Position numbers and translations under genes: made by a program. Shown here piece after piece: positions 10,497 to 21,574 of a stretch of DNA of 64,000 bases; positions within the stretch are counted from its first letter, which is position 1; each line of letters begins with the position of its first letter. This DNA comes from Paracyclopina nana (Eukaryota > Arthropoda > Copepoda > Cyclopoida > Cyclopettidae): contig JAGUCH010000001.1 in assembly GCA_019096065.1 (NCBI GenBank), positions 930,001-994,000 of the forward strand. Direction: 5' to 3'. Below the pieces are notes generated by a model. The model was not told where the DNA came from and made no database searches. It worked only from the letters and a program-made list of their open reading frames with translations.

Positions 10497-10614
10497 GCCA
10501 ACAGCACCCAGGGTTCCCAAGCAGTCTCCCATCTAAGTACTGACTGGGCTCTACATTGCTTGACTGCAGTGATCAGACGAGAACTGGTACATTCAATGTG
10601 ATGTGGCCGTTGGC
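10497..10614 (-). rRNA. 5S rRNA A-type, unit 23
   Basis: T6 terminator; upstream spacer has a private block tacgacctaag near 10667. Confidence 0.9.
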
Positions 10615-10757
10615 AAGCACTGCCACCACACGGCCGCATTTTCAACACCATCGCCTCTGGTGGCCAATACGACCTAAGTCAACCGCACCACCTTGCAGGC
10701 ACACCTAACACCTGTAGTTGCTGTTTCATAGTGATGACTCACTCACTAAAAAGAAAT

Positions 10758-10875
10758 GCCAACAGCACCCAGTGTTCCCAGGCGGTCACCCATCCAAGTA
10801 CTGACTAGGCTCTACACTGCTTGACTTCAGTGATCGGACGAGAACTGGTATGTTCAGTGTGATATGGCCGTTGGC
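10758..10875 (-). rRNA. 5S rRNA B-type, unit 24
   Basis: Reference B sequence; T5 terminator. Confidence 0.9.
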
Positions 10876-10966
10876 AAACATTGCTCAGATGGCTTGTTTT
10901 TGTCCCACTCTCATGCTATGCAACTCAAAAGTAGACTGCAAGGTTGGGCTGGTAAAAAAGTCAGAT

Positions 10967-11084
10967 GCCAACAGCACCCAGGGTTCCCAAGCAGTCTCCC
11001 ATCTAAGTACTGACTGGGCTCTACATTGCTTGACTGCAGTGATCAGACGAGAACTGGTACATTCAATGTGATGTGGCCGTTGGC
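10967..11084 (-). rRNA. 5S rRNA A-type, unit 24
   Basis: Reference A sequence; T6 terminator. Confidence 0.9.
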
Positions 11085-11226
11085 AAGCACTGCCACCACA
11101 CGGCCGCATTTTCAACACCATCGCCTCTGGTGGCCAAGAAAGCAAAAGTCAACCGCACCACCTTGCAGGCACACCTAACACCTGTAGTTGCTGTTTCATA
11201 GTGATGACTCACTCACTAAAAGAAAT

Positions 11227-11344
11227 GCCAACAGCACCCAGTGTTCCCAGGCGGTCACCCATCCAAGTACTGACTAGGCTCTACACTGCTTGACTTCAGT
11301 GATCGGACGAGAACTGTTATTTTCAGTGTGATATGGCCGTTGGC
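11227..11344 (-). rRNA. 5S rRNA B-type, unit 25
   Basis: Two private substitutions near nt 24-30 (plus strand gttatttt at 11316); T4 terminator. Confidence 0.88.
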
Positions 11345-11437
11345 AAACATTGCTCAGATGGCTTGTTTTTTTGTCCCACTCTCATGCTATGCAACTCAAA
11401 AGTAGACTGCAAGGTTGGGCTGGTAAAAAAGTCAGAT

Positions 11438-11555
11438 GCCAACAGCACCCAGGGTTCCCAAGCAGTCTCCCATCTAAGTACTGACTGGGCTCTACATTGC
11501 TTGACTGCAGTGATCAGACGAGAACTGGTACATTCAATGTGATGTGGCCGTTGGC
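11438..11555 (-). rRNA. 5S rRNA A-type, unit 25
   Basis: Reference A sequence; T6 terminator. Confidence 0.9.
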
Positions 11556-11697
11556 AAGCACTGCCACCACACGGCCGCATTTTCAACACCATCGCCTCTG
11601 GTGGCCAAGAAAGAAAAGTCAACCGCACCACCTTGCAGGCACACCTAACACCTGTAGTTGCTGTTTCATAGTGATGACTCACTCACTAAAAAGAAAT

Positions 11698-11815
11698 GCC
11701 AACAGCACCCAGTGTTCCCAGGCGGTCACCCATCCAAGTACTGACTAGGCTCTACACTGCTTGACTTCAGTGATCGGACGAGAACTGGTATGTTCAGTGT
11801 GATATGGCCGTTGGC
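11698..11815 (-). rRNA. 5S rRNA B-type, unit 26
   Basis: Reference B sequence; T5 terminator. Confidence 0.9.
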
Positions 11816-11907
11816 AAACATTGCTCAGATGGCTTGTTTTTTTGTCCCACTCTCATGCTATGCAACTCAAAAGTAGACTGCAAGGTTGGGCTGGTAAAAA
11901 GTCAGAT

Positions 11908-12025
11908 GCCAACAGCACCCAGGGTTCCCAAGCAGTCTCCCATCTAAGTACTGACTGGGCTCTACATTGCTTGACTGCAGTGATCAGACGAGAACTGGTA
12001 CATTCAATGTGATGTGGCCGTTGGC
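11908..12025 (-). rRNA. 5S rRNA A-type, unit 26
   Basis: Reference A sequence; T5 terminator. Confidence 0.9.
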
Positions 12026-12167
12026 AAGCACTGCCACCACACGGCCGCATTTTCAACACCATCGCCTCTGGTGGCCAAGAAAGCAAAAGTCAACCGCACC
12101 ACCTTGCAGGCACACCTAACACCTGTAGTTGCTGTTTCATAGTGATGACTCACTCACTAAAAGAAAT

Positions 12168-12285
12168 GCCAACAGCACCCAGTGTTCCCAGGCGGTCACC
12201 CATCCAAGTACTGACTAGGCTCTACACTGCTTGACTTCAGTGATCGGACGAGAACTGGTATGTTCAGTGTGATATGGCCGTTGGC
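12168..12285 (-). rRNA. 5S rRNA B-type, unit 27
   Basis: Reference B sequence; T4 terminator. Confidence 0.9.
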
Positions 12286-12375
12286 AAACATTGCTCAGAT
12301 GGCTTGTTTTTGTCCCACTCTCATGCTATGCAACTCAAAAGTAGACTGCAAGGTTGGGCTGGTAAAAAGTCAGAT

Positions 12376-12493
12376 GCCAACAGCACCCAGGGTTCCCAAG
12401 CAGTCTCCCATCTAAGTACTGACTGGGCTCTACATTGCTTGACTGCAGTGATCAGACGAGAACTGGTACATTCAATGTGATGTGGCCGTTGGC
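12376..12493 (-). rRNA. 5S rRNA A-type, unit 27
   Basis: Reference A sequence; T5 terminator. Confidence 0.9.
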
Positions 12494-12635
12494 AAGCACT
12501 GCCACCACACGGCCGCATTTTCAACACCATCGCCTCTGGTGGCCAAGAAAGCAAAAGTCAACCGCACCACCTTGCAGGCACACCTAACACCTGTAGTTGC
12601 TGTTTCATAGTGATGACTCACTCACTAAAAGAAAT

Positions 12636-12753
12636 GCCAACAGCACCCAGTGTTCCCAGGCGGTCACCCATCCAAGTACTGACTAGGCTCTACACTGCTT
12701 GACTTCAGTGATCGGACGAGAACTGGTATGTTCAGTGTGATATGGCCGTTGGC
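12636..12753 (-). rRNA. 5S rRNA B-type, unit 28
   Basis: Reference B sequence; T4 terminator; upstream flank diverged. Confidence 0.9.
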
Positions 12754-12845
12754 AAACATTGCTCAGATGGCTTGTTTTTTGTCCTTCTCTCAAGCTTTGC
12801 ACCTCAAACGTAAACTACAAGCTTGCCCTACTAAAAACTCTACCT

Positions 12846-12964
12846 GTCTACAGCACCCAGGGTTCCCAAGCAGTCTCCCATCTAAGTACTGACTGGGCTC
12901 TACATTTGCTTGACTGCAGTGATCAGACGAGAACTGGTACATTCAATGTGATGTGGCCGTTGGC
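12846..12964 (-). rRNA. 5S rRNA A-type, unit 28 (diverged 3' end)
   Basis: 119 nt with the helix II insertion, and the 3' end reads GCTGTAGAC instead of GCTGTTGGC. Two helix I pairs are lost, so this copy may be a pseudogene. The downstream spacer is the most diverged of the array. Confidence 0.75.
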
Positions 12965-13106
12965 AAGCACTGCCACCACACGGCCGCATTTTCAACACCA
13001 TCGCCTCTGGTGGCCAAGAAAGCAAAGTCAACCGCGCCACCTTGCAGGCACACCTAACACCTGTAGTTGCTGTTTCATAGTGATGACTCACTCACTAAAA
13101 AGAAAT

Positions 13107-13224
13107 GCCAACAGCACCCAGTGTTCCCAGGCGGTCACCCATCCAAGTACTGACTAGGCTCTACACTGCTTGACTTCAGTGATCGGACGAGAACTGGTAT
13201 GTTCAGTGTGATATGGCCGTTGGC
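13107..13224 (-). rRNA. 5S rRNA B-type, unit 29
   Basis: Reference B sequence; T5 terminator. Confidence 0.9.
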
Positions 13225-13315
13225 AAACATTGCTCAGATGGCTTGTTTTTGTCCCACTCTCATGCTATGCAACTCAAAAGTAGACTGCAAAGGTTGGGCT
13301 GGTAAAAAGTCAGAT

Positions 13316-13433
13316 GCCAACAGCACCCAGGGTTCCCAAGCAGTCTCCCATCTAAGTACTGACTGGGCTCTACATTGCTTGACTGCAGTGATCAGACGAG
13401 AACTGGTACATTCAATGTGATGTGGCCGTTGGC
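13316..13433 (-). rRNA. 5S rRNA A-type, unit 29
   Basis: Reference A sequence; T5 terminator. Confidence 0.9.
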
Positions 13434-13576
13434 AAGCACTGCCACCACACGGCCGCATTTTCAACACCATCGCCTCTGGTGGCCAAGAAAGCAAAAGTCA
13501 ACCGCACCACCTTGCAGGCACACCTAACACCTGTAGTTGCTGTTTTCTACTGATGACTCACTCACTAAAAAGAAAT

Positions 13577-13694
13577 GCCAACAGCACCCAGTGTTCCCAG
13601 GCGGTCACCCATCCAAGTACTGACTAGGCTCTACACTGCTTGACTTCAGTGATCGGACGAGAACTGGTATGTTCAGTGTGATATGGCCGTTGGC
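13577..13694 (-). rRNA. 5S rRNA B-type, unit 30
   Basis: Reference B sequence; T5 terminator; small spacer change (tttctactg) near 13543. Confidence 0.9.
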
Positions 13695-13784
13695 AAACAT
13701 TGCTCAGATGGCTTGTTTTTGTCCCACTCTCATGCTATGCAACTCAAAAGTAGACTGCAAGGTTGGGCTGGTAAAAAGTCAGAT

Positions 13785-13902
13785 GCCAACAGCACCCAGG
13801 GTTCCCAAGCAGTCTCCCATCTAAGTACTGACTGGGCTCTACATTGCTTGACTGCAGTGATCAGACGAGAACTGGTACATTCAATGTGATGTGGCCGTTG
13901 GC
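13785..13902 (-). rRNA. 5S rRNA A-type, unit 30
   Basis: Reference A sequence; T5 terminator. Confidence 0.9.
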
Positions 13903-14044
13903 AAGCACTGCCACCACACGGCCGCATTTTCAACACCATCGCCTCTGGTGGCCAAGAAAGCAAAGTCAACCGCACCACCTTGCAGGCACACCTAACACCT
14001 GTAGTTGCTGTTTCATAGTGATGACTCACTCACTAAAAAGAAAT

Positions 14045-14162
14045 GCCAACAGCACCCAGTGTTCCCAGGCGGTCACCCATCCAAGTACTGAAGAGGCTCT
14101 ACACTGCTTGACTTCAGTGATCGGACGAGAACTGGTATGTTCAGTGTGATATGGCCGTTGGC
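14045..14162 (-). rRNA. 5S rRNA B-type, unit 31
   Basis: Private change in the helix V region (plus strand gaagag at 14090); T5 terminator. Confidence 0.88.
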
Positions 14163-14254
14163 AAACATTGCTCAGATGGCTTGTTTTTTTGTCCCACTCT
14201 CATGCTATGCAACTCAAAAGTAGACTGCAAGGTTGGGCTGGTAAAAAGTCAGAT

Positions 14255-14372
14255 GCCAACAGCACCCAGGGTTCCCAAGCAGTCTCCCATCTAAGTACTG
14301 ACTGGGCTCTACATTGCTTGACTGCAGTGATCAGACGAGAACTGGTACATTCAATGTGATGTGGCCGTTGGC
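14255..14372 (-). rRNA. 5S rRNA A-type, unit 31
   Basis: Reference A sequence; T5 terminator. Confidence 0.9.
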
Positions 14373-14515
14373 AAGCACTGCCACCACACGGCCGCATTTT
14401 CAACACCATCGCCTCTGGTGGCCAAGAAAGCAAAAGTCAACCGCACCACCTTGCAGGCACACCTAACACCTGTAGTTGCTGTTTCATAGTGATGACTCAC
14501 TCACTAAAAAGAAAT

Positions 14516-14633
14516 GCCAACAGCACCCAGTGTTCCCAGGCGGTCACCCATCCAAGTACTGACTAGGCTCTACACTGCTTGACTTCAGTGATCGGACGAG
14601 AACTGGTATGTTCAGTGTGATATGGCCGTTGGC
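14516..14633 (-). rRNA. 5S rRNA B-type, unit 32
   Basis: Reference B sequence; T5 terminator. Confidence 0.9.
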
Positions 14634-14726
14634 AAACATTGCTCAGATGGCTTGTTTTTTTGTCCCACTCTCATGCTATGCAACTCAAAAGTAGACTGCA
14701 AGGTTGGGCTGGTAAAAAAGTCAGAT

Positions 14727-14844
14727 GCCAACAGCACCCAGGGTTCCCAAGCAGTCTCCCATCTAAGTACTGACTGGGCTCTACATTGCTTGACTGCAGT
14801 GATCAGACGAGAACTGGTACATTCAATGTGATGTGGCCGTTGGC
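14727..14844 (-). rRNA. 5S rRNA A-type, unit 32
   Basis: Reference A sequence; T6 terminator. Confidence 0.9.
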
Positions 14845-14986
14845 AAGCACTGCCACCACACGGCCGCATTTTCAACACCATCGCCTCTGGTGGCCAAGAA
14901 AGCAATGTCAACCGCACCACCTTGCAGGCACACCTAACACCTGTAGTTGCTGTTTCATAGTGATGACTCACTCACTAAAAAGAAAT

Positions 14987-15104
14987 GCCAACAGCACCCA
15001 GTGTTCCCAGGCGGTCACCCATCCAAGTACTGACTAGGCTCTACACTGCTTGACTTCAGTGATCGGACGAGAACTGGTATGTTCAGTGTGATATGGCCGT
15101 TGGC
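14987..15104 (-). rRNA. 5S rRNA B-type, unit 33
   Basis: Reference B sequence; T5 terminator. Confidence 0.9.
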
Positions 15105-15192
15105 AAACATTGCTCAGATGGCTTGTTTTTGTCCCACTCTCATGCTATGCAACTCAAAAGTAGACTGCAAGGTTGGGCTGGTAAAGTCAGAT

Positions 15193-15310
15193 GCCAACAG
15201 CACCCAGGGTTCCCAAGCAGTCTCCCATCTAAGTACTGACTGGGCTCTACATTTCTTGACTGCAGTGATCAGACGAGAACTGGTACATTCAATGTGATGT
15301 GGCCGTTGGC
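15193..15310 (-). rRNA. 5S rRNA A-type, unit 33
   Basis: Same helix II base change as unit 13; terminator only T3. Confidence 0.86.
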
Positions 15311-15452
15311 AAGCACTGCCACCACACGGCCGCATTTTCAACACCATCGCCTCTGGTGGCCAAGAAAGAAAAGTCAACCGCACCACCTTGCAGGCACACC
15401 TAACACCTGTAGTTGCTGTTTCATAGTGATGACTCACTCACTAAAAAGAAAT

Positions 15453-15570
15453 GCCAACAGCACCCAGTGTTCCCAGGCGGTCACCCATCCAAGTACTGAC
15501 TAGGCTCTACACTGCTTGACTTCAGTGATCGGACGAGAACTGGTATGTTCAGTGTGATATGGCCGTTGGC
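15453..15570 (-). rRNA. 5S rRNA B-type, unit 34
   Basis: Reference B sequence; T5 terminator. Confidence 0.9.
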
Positions 15571-15662
15571 AAACATTGCTCAGATGGCTTGTTTTACTGT
15601 CCCACTCTCATGCTATGCAACTCAAAAGTAGACTGCAAGGTTGGGCTGGTAAAAAGTCAGAT

Positions 15663-15780
15663 GCCAACAGCACCCAGGGTTCCCAAGCAGTCTCCCATCT
15701 AAGTACTGACTGGGCTCTACATTGCTTGACTGCAGTGATCAGACGAGAACTGGTACATTCAATGTGATGTGGCCGTTGGC
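15663..15780 (-). rRNA. 5S rRNA A-type, unit 34
   Basis: Reference A sequence; T5 terminator. Confidence 0.9.
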
Positions 15781-15923
15781 AAGCACTGCCACCACACGGC
15801 CGCATTTTCAACACCATCGCCTCTGGTGGCCAAGAAAGCAAAAGTCAACCGCACCACCTTGCAGGCACACCTAACACCTGTAGTTGCTGTTTCATAGTGA
15901 TGACTCACTCACTAAAAAGAAAT

Positions 15924-16041
15924 GCCAACAGCACCCAGTGTTCCCAGGCGGTCACCCATCCAAGTACTGACTAGGCTCTACACTGCTTGACTTCAGTGAT
16001 CGGACGAGAACTGGTATGTTCAGTGTGATATGGCCGTTGGC
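15924..16041 (-). rRNA. 5S rRNA B-type, unit 35
   Basis: Reference B sequence; T5 terminator. Confidence 0.9.
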
Positions 16042-16133
16042 AAACATTGCTCAGATGGCTTGTTTTTTTGTCCCACTCTCATGCTATGCAACTCAAAAGT
16101 AGACTGCAAGGTTGGGCTGGTAAAAAGTCAGAT

Positions 16134-16251
16134 GCCAACAGCACCCAGGGTTCCCAAGCAGTCTCCCATCTAAGTACTGACTGGGCTCTACATTGCTTGA
16201 CTGCAGTGATCAGACGAGAACTGGTACATTCAATGTGATGTGGCCGTTGGC
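16134..16251 (-). rRNA. 5S rRNA A-type, unit 35
   Basis: Reference A sequence; T5 terminator. Confidence 0.9.
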
Positions 16252-16394
16252 AAGCACTGCCACCACACGGCCGCATTTTCAACACCATCGCCTCTGGTGG
16301 CCAAGAAAGCAAAAGTCAACCGCACCACCTTGCAGGCACACCTAACACCTGTAGTTGCTGTTTCATAGTGATGACTCACTCACTAAAAAGAAAT

Positions 16395-16512
16395 GCCAAC
16401 AGCACCCAGTGTTCCCAGGCGGTCACCCATCCAAGTACTGACTAGGCTCTACACTGCTTGACTTCAGTGATCGGACGAGAACTGGTATGTTCAGTGTGAT
16501 ATGGCCGTTGGC
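16395..16512 (-). rRNA. 5S rRNA B-type, unit 36
   Basis: Reference B sequence; T5 terminator. Confidence 0.9.
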
Positions 16513-16605
16513 AAACATTGCTCAGATGGCTTGTTTTTTTGTCCCACTCTCATGCTATGCAACTCAAAAGTAGACTGCAAGGTTGGGCTGGTAAAAAAGT
16601 CAGAT

Positions 16606-16724
16606 GCCAACAGCACCCAGGGTTCCCAAGCAGTCTCCCATCTAAGTACTGACTGGGCTCTACATTTGCTTGACTGCAGTGATCAGACGAGAACTGGTAC
16701 ATTCAATGTGATGTGGCCGTTGGC
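16606..16724 (-). rRNA. 5S rRNA A-type, unit 36 (+1 nt)
   Basis: Helix II insertion; T6 terminator. Confidence 0.87.
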
Positions 16725-16867
16725 AAGCACTGCCACCACACGGCCGCATTTTCAACACCATCGCCTCTGGTGGCCAAGAAAGCAAAAGTCAACCGCACCA
16801 CCTTGCAGGCACACCTAACACCTGTAGTTGCTGTTTCATAGTGATGACTCACTCACTAAAAAGAAAT

Positions 16868-16985
16868 GCCAACAGCACCCAGTGTTCCCAGGCGGTCACC
16901 CATCCAAGTACTGACTAGGCTCTACACTGCTTGACTTCAGTGATCGGACGAGAACTGGTATGTTCAGTGTGATATGGCCGTTGGC
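16868..16985 (-). rRNA. 5S rRNA B-type, unit 37
   Basis: Reference B sequence; T5 terminator. Confidence 0.9.
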
Positions 16986-17074
16986 AAACATTGCTCAGAT
17001 GGCTTGTTTTTGTCCCACTCTCATGCTATGCAACTCAAAAGTAGACTGCAAGGTTGGGCTGGTAAAAGTCAGAT

Positions 17075-17192
17075 GCCAACAGCACCCAGGGTTCCCAAGC
17101 AGTCTCCCATCTAAGTACTGACTGGGCTCTACATTGCTTGACTGCAGTGATCAGACGAGAACTGGTACATTCAATGTGATGTGGCCGTTGGC
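17075..17192 (-). rRNA. 5S rRNA A-type, unit 37
   Basis: Reference A sequence; T4 terminator. Confidence 0.9.
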
Positions 17193-17333
17193 AAGCACTG
17201 CCACCACACGGCCGCATTTTCAACACCATCGCCTCTGGTGGCCAAGAAAGCAAAAGTCAACCGCACCACCTTGCAGGCACACCTAACACCTGTAGTTGCT
17301 GTTTCATAGTGATGACTCACTCACTAAAGAAAT

Positions 17334-17451
17334 GCCAACAGCACCCAGTGTTCCCAGGCGGTCACCCATCCAAGTACTGACTAGGCTCTACACTGCTTGA
17401 CTTCAGTGATCGGACGAGAACTGGTATGTTCAGTGTGATATGGCCGTTGGC
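17334..17451 (-). rRNA. 5S rRNA B-type, unit 38
   Basis: Gene intact; terminator shortened to T3. Confidence 0.9.
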
Positions 17452-17542
17452 AAACATTGCTCAGATGGCTTGTTTTTGTCCCACTCTCATGCTATGCAAC
17501 TCAAAAAGTAGACTGCAAGGTTGGGCTGGTAAAAAGTCAGAT

Positions 17543-17660
17543 GCCAACAGCACCCAGGGTTCCCAAGCAGTCTCCCATCTAAGTACTGACTGGGCTCTAC
17601 ATTGCTTGACTGCAGTGATCAGACGAGAACTGGTACATTCAATGTGATGTGGCCGTTGGC
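17543..17660 (-). rRNA. 5S rRNA A-type, unit 38
   Basis: Reference A sequence; T5 terminator. Confidence 0.9.
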
Positions 17661-17803
17661 AAGCACTGCCACCACACGGCCGCATTTTCAACACCATCGC
17701 CTCTGGTGGCCAAGAAAGCAAAAGTCAACCGCACCACCTTGCAGGCACACCTAACACCTGTAGTTGCTGTTTCATAGTGATGACTCACTCACTAAAAAGA
17801 AAT

Positions 17804-17921
17804 GCCAACAGCACCCAGTGTTCCCAGGCGGTCACCCATCCAAGTACTGACTAGGCTCTACACTGCTTGACTTCAGTGATCGGACGAGAACTGGTATGTT
17901 CAGTGTGATATGGCCGTTGGC
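17804..17921 (-). rRNA. 5S rRNA B-type, unit 39
   Basis: Reference B sequence; T5 terminator. Confidence 0.9.
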
Positions 17922-18014
17922 AAACATTGCTCAGATGGCTTGTTTTTTTGTCCCACTCTCATGCTATGCAACTCAAAAGTAGACTGCAAGGTTGGGCTGG
18001 TACAAAAGTCAGAT

Positions 18015-18132
18015 GCCAACAGCACCCAGGGTTCCCAAGCAGTCTCCCATCTAAGTACTGACTGGGCTCTACATTGCTTGACTGCAGTGATCAGACGAGA
18101 ACTGGTACATTCAATGTGATGTGGCCGTTGGC
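18015..18132 (-). rRNA. 5S rRNA A-type, unit 39
   Basis: Gene intact; T4 terminator. Confidence 0.9.
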
Positions 18133-18275
18133 AAGCACTGCCACCACACGGCCGCATTTTCAACACCATCGCCTCTGGTGGCCAAGAAAGCAAAAGTCAA
18201 CCGCACCACCTTGCAGGCACACCTAACACCTGTAGTTGCTGTTTCATAGTGATGACTCACTCACTAAAAAGAAAT

Positions 18276-18393
18276 GCCAACAGCACCCAGTGTTCCCAGG
18301 CGGTCACCCATCCAAGTACTGACTAGGCTCTACACTGCTTGACTTCAGTGATCGGACGAGAACTGGTATGTTCAGTGTGATATGGCCGTTGGC
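18276..18393 (-). rRNA. 5S rRNA B-type, unit 40
   Basis: Reference B sequence; T5 terminator. Confidence 0.9.
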
Positions 18394-18483
18394 AAACATT
18401 GCTCAGATGGCTTGTTTTTGTCCCACTCTCATGCTATGCAACTCAAAAGTAGACTGCAAGGTTGGGCTGGTAAAAAGTCAGAT

Positions 18484-18602
18484 GCCAACAGCACCCAGGG
18501 TTCCCAAGCAGTCTCCCATCTAAGTACTGACTGGGCTCTACATTTGCTTGACTGCAGTGATCAGACGAGAACTGGTACATTCAATGTGATGTGGCCGTTG
18601 GC
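18484..18602 (-). rRNA. 5S rRNA A-type, unit 40 (+1 nt)
   Basis: Helix II insertion; T5 terminator. Confidence 0.87.
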
Positions 18603-18745
18603 AAGCACTGCCACCACACGGCCGCATTTTCAACACCATCGCCTCTGGTGGCCAAGAAAGCAAAAGTCAACCGCACCACCTTGCAGGCACACCTAACACC
18701 TGTAGTTGCTGTTTCATAGTGATGACTCACTCACTAAAAAGAAAT

Positions 18746-18863
18746 GCCAACAGCACCCAGTGTTCCCAGGCGGTCACCCATCCAAGTACTGACTAGGCTC
18801 TACACTGCTTGACTTCAGTGATCGGACGAGAACTGGTATGTTCAGTGTGATATGGCCGTTGGC
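18746..18863 (-). rRNA. 5S rRNA B-type, unit 41
   Basis: Reference B sequence; T5 terminator. Confidence 0.9.
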
Positions 18864-18953
18864 AAACATTGCTCAGATGGCTTGTTTTTGTCCCACTCTC
18901 ATGCTATGCAACTCAAAAGTAGACTGCAAGGTTGGGCTGGTAAAAAGTCAGAT

Positions 18954-19071
18954 GCCAACAGCACCCAGGGTTCCCAAGCAGTCTCCCATCTAAGTACTGA
19001 CTGGGCTCTACATTGCTTGACTGCAGTGATCAGACGAGAACTGGTACATTCAATGTGATGTGGCCGTTGGC
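18954..19071 (-). rRNA. 5S rRNA A-type, unit 41
   Basis: Reference A sequence; T5 terminator. Confidence 0.9.
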
Positions 19072-19214
19072 AAGCACTGCCACCACACGGCCGCATTTTC
19101 AACACCATCGCCTCTGGTGGCCAAGAAAGCAAAAGTCAACCGCACCACCTTGCAGGCACACCTAACACCTGTAGTTGCTGTTTCATAGTGATGACTCACT
19201 CACTAAAAAGAAAT

Positions 19215-19332
19215 GCCAACAGCACCCAGTGTTCCCAGGCGGTCACCCATCCAAGTACTGACTAGGCTCTACACTGCTTGACTTCAGTGATCGGACGAGA
19301 ACTGGTATGTTCAGTGTGATATGGCCGTTGGC
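19215..19332 (-). rRNA. 5S rRNA B-type, unit 42
   Basis: Reference B sequence; T5 terminator. Confidence 0.9.
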
Positions 19333-19424
19333 AAACATTGCTCAGATGGCTTGTTTTTGTCCCACTCTCATGCTATGCAGCTCAAAAGTAGACTGCAAGG
19401 TTGGGCTGGTAAAAAAAGTCAGAT

Positions 19425-19542
19425 GCCAACAGCACCCAGGGTTCCCAAGCAGTCTCCCATCTAAGTACTGACTGGGCTCTACATTGCTTGACTGCAGTGA
19501 TCAGACGAGAACTGGTACATTCAATGTGATGTGGCCGTTGGC
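19425..19542 (-). rRNA. 5S rRNA A-type, unit 42
   Basis: Reference A sequence; T7 terminator. Confidence 0.9.
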
Positions 19543-19685
19543 AAGCACTGCCACCACACGGCCGCATTTTCAACACCATCGCCTCTGGTGGCCAAGAAAG
19601 CAAAAGTCAACCGCACCACCTTGCAGGCACACCTAACACCTGTAGTTGCTGTTTCATAGTGATGACTCACTCACTAAAAAGAAAT

Positions 19686-19803
19686 GCCAACAGCACCCAG
19701 TGTTCCCAGGCGGTCACCCATCCAAGTACTGACTAGGCTCTACACTGCTTGACTTCAGTGATCGGACGAGAACTGGTATGTTCAGTGTGATATGGCCGTT
19801 GGC
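19686..19803 (-). rRNA. 5S rRNA B-type, unit 43
   Basis: Reference B sequence; T5 terminator. Confidence 0.9.
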
Positions 19804-19896
19804 AAACATTGCTCAGATGGCTTGTTTTTTTGTCCCACTCTCATGCTATGCAACTCAAAAGTAGACTGCAAGGTTGGGCTGGTAAAAAAGTCAGAT

Positions 19897-20014
19897 GCCA
19901 ACAGCACCCAGGGTTCCCAAGCAGTCTCCCATCTAAGTACTGACTGGGCTCTACATTGCTTGACTGCAGTGATCAGACGAGAACTGGTACATTCAATGTG
20001 ATGTGGCCGTTGGC
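19897..20014 (-). rRNA. 5S rRNA A-type, unit 43
   Basis: Reference A sequence; T6 terminator. Confidence 0.9.
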
Positions 20015-20157
20015 AAGCACTGCCACCACACGGCCGCATTTTCAACACCATCGCCTCTGGTGGCCAAGAAAGCAAAAGTCAACCGCACCACCTTGCAGGC
20101 ACACCTAACACCTGTAGTTGCTGTTTCATAGTGATGACTCACTCACTAAAAAGAAAT

Positions 20158-20275
20158 GCCAACAGCACCCAGTGTTCCCAGGCGGTCACCCATCCAAGTA
20201 CTGACTAGGCTCTACACTGCTTGACTTCAGTGATCGGACGAGAACTGGTATGTTCAGTGTGATATGGCCGTTGGC
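20158..20275 (-). rRNA. 5S rRNA B-type, unit 44
   Basis: Reference B sequence; T5 terminator. Confidence 0.9.
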
Positions 20276-20368
20276 AAACATTGCTCAGATGGCTTGTTTT
20301 TTTGTCCCACTCTCATGCTATGCAACTCAAAAGTAGACTGCAAGGTTGGGCTGGTAAAAAAGTCAGAT

Positions 20369-20486
20369 GCCAACAGCACCCAGGGTTCCCAAGCAGTCTC
20401 CCATCTAAGTACTGACTGGGCTCTACATTGCTTGACTGCAGTGATCAGACGAGAACTGGTACATTCAATGTGATGTGGCCGTTGGC
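20369..20486 (-). rRNA. 5S rRNA A-type, unit 44
   Basis: Reference A sequence; T6 terminator. Confidence 0.9.
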
Positions 20487-20629
20487 AAGCACTGCCACCA
20501 CACGGCCGCATTTTCAACACCATCGCCTCTGGTGGCCAAGAAAGCAAAAGTCAACCGCACCACCTTGCAGGCACACCTAACACCTGTAGTTGCTGTTTCA
20601 TAGTGATGACTCACTCACTAAAAAGAAAT

Positions 20630-20747
20630 GCCAACAGCACCCAGTGTTCCCAGGCGGTCACCCATCCAAGTACTGACTAGGCTCTACACTGCTTGACTTC
20701 AGTGATCGGACGAGAACTGGTATGTTCAGTGTGATATGGCCGTTGGC
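20630..20747 (-). rRNA. 5S rRNA B-type, unit 45
   Basis: Reference B sequence; T5 terminator. Confidence 0.9.
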
Positions 20748-20841
20748 AAACATTGCTCAGATGGCTTGTTTTTTTGTCCCACTCTCATGCTATGCAACTC
20801 AAAAGTAGACTGCAAGGTTGGGCTGGTAAAAAAAGTCAGAT

Positions 20842-20959
20842 GCCAACAGCACCCAGGGTTCCCAAGCAGTCTCCCATCTAAGTACTGACTGGGCTCTACA
20901 TTGCTTGACTGCAGTGATCAGACGAGAACTGGTACATTCAATGTGATGTGGCCGTTGGC
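20842..20959 (-). rRNA. 5S rRNA A-type, unit 45
   Basis: Reference A sequence; T7 terminator. Confidence 0.9.
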
Positions 20960-21102
20960 AAGCACTGCCACCACACGGCCGCATTTTCAACACCATCGCC
21001 TCTGGTGGCCAAGAAAGCAAAAGTCAACCGCACCACCTTGCAGGCACACCTAACACCTGTAGTTGCTGTTTCATAGTGATGACTCACTCACTAAAAAGAA
21101 AT

Positions 21103-21220
21103 GCCAACAGCACCCAGTGTTCCCAGGCGGTCACCCATCCAAGTACTGACTAGGCTCTACACTGCTTGACTTCAGTGATCGGACGAGAACTGGTATGTTC
21201 AGTGTGATATGGCCGTTGGC
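21103..21220 (-). rRNA. 5S rRNA B-type, unit 46
   Basis: Reference B sequence; T5 terminator. Confidence 0.9.
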
Positions 21221-21313
21221 AAACATTGCTCAGATGGCTTGTTTTTTTGTCCCACTCTCATGCTATGCAACTCAAAAGTAGACTGCAAGGTTGGGCTGGT
21301 AAAAAAGTCAGAT

Positions 21314-21431
21314 GCCAACAGCACCCAGGGTTCCCAAGCAGTCTCCCATCTAAGTACTGACTGGGCTCTACATGGCTTGACTGCAGTGATCAGACGAGAA
21401 CTGGTACATTCAATGTGATGTGGCCGTTGGC
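21314..21431 (-). rRNA. 5S rRNA A-type, unit 46
   Basis: One private substitution in helix II (plus strand acatgg at 21371); T6 terminator. Confidence 0.88.
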
Positions 21432-21574
21432 AAGCACTGCCACCACACGGCCGCATTTTCAACACCATCGCCTCTGGTGGCCAAGAAAGCAAAAGTCAAC
21501 CGCACCACCTTGCAGGCACACCTAACACCTGTAGTTGCTGTTTCATAGTGATGACTCACTCACTAAAAAGAAAT

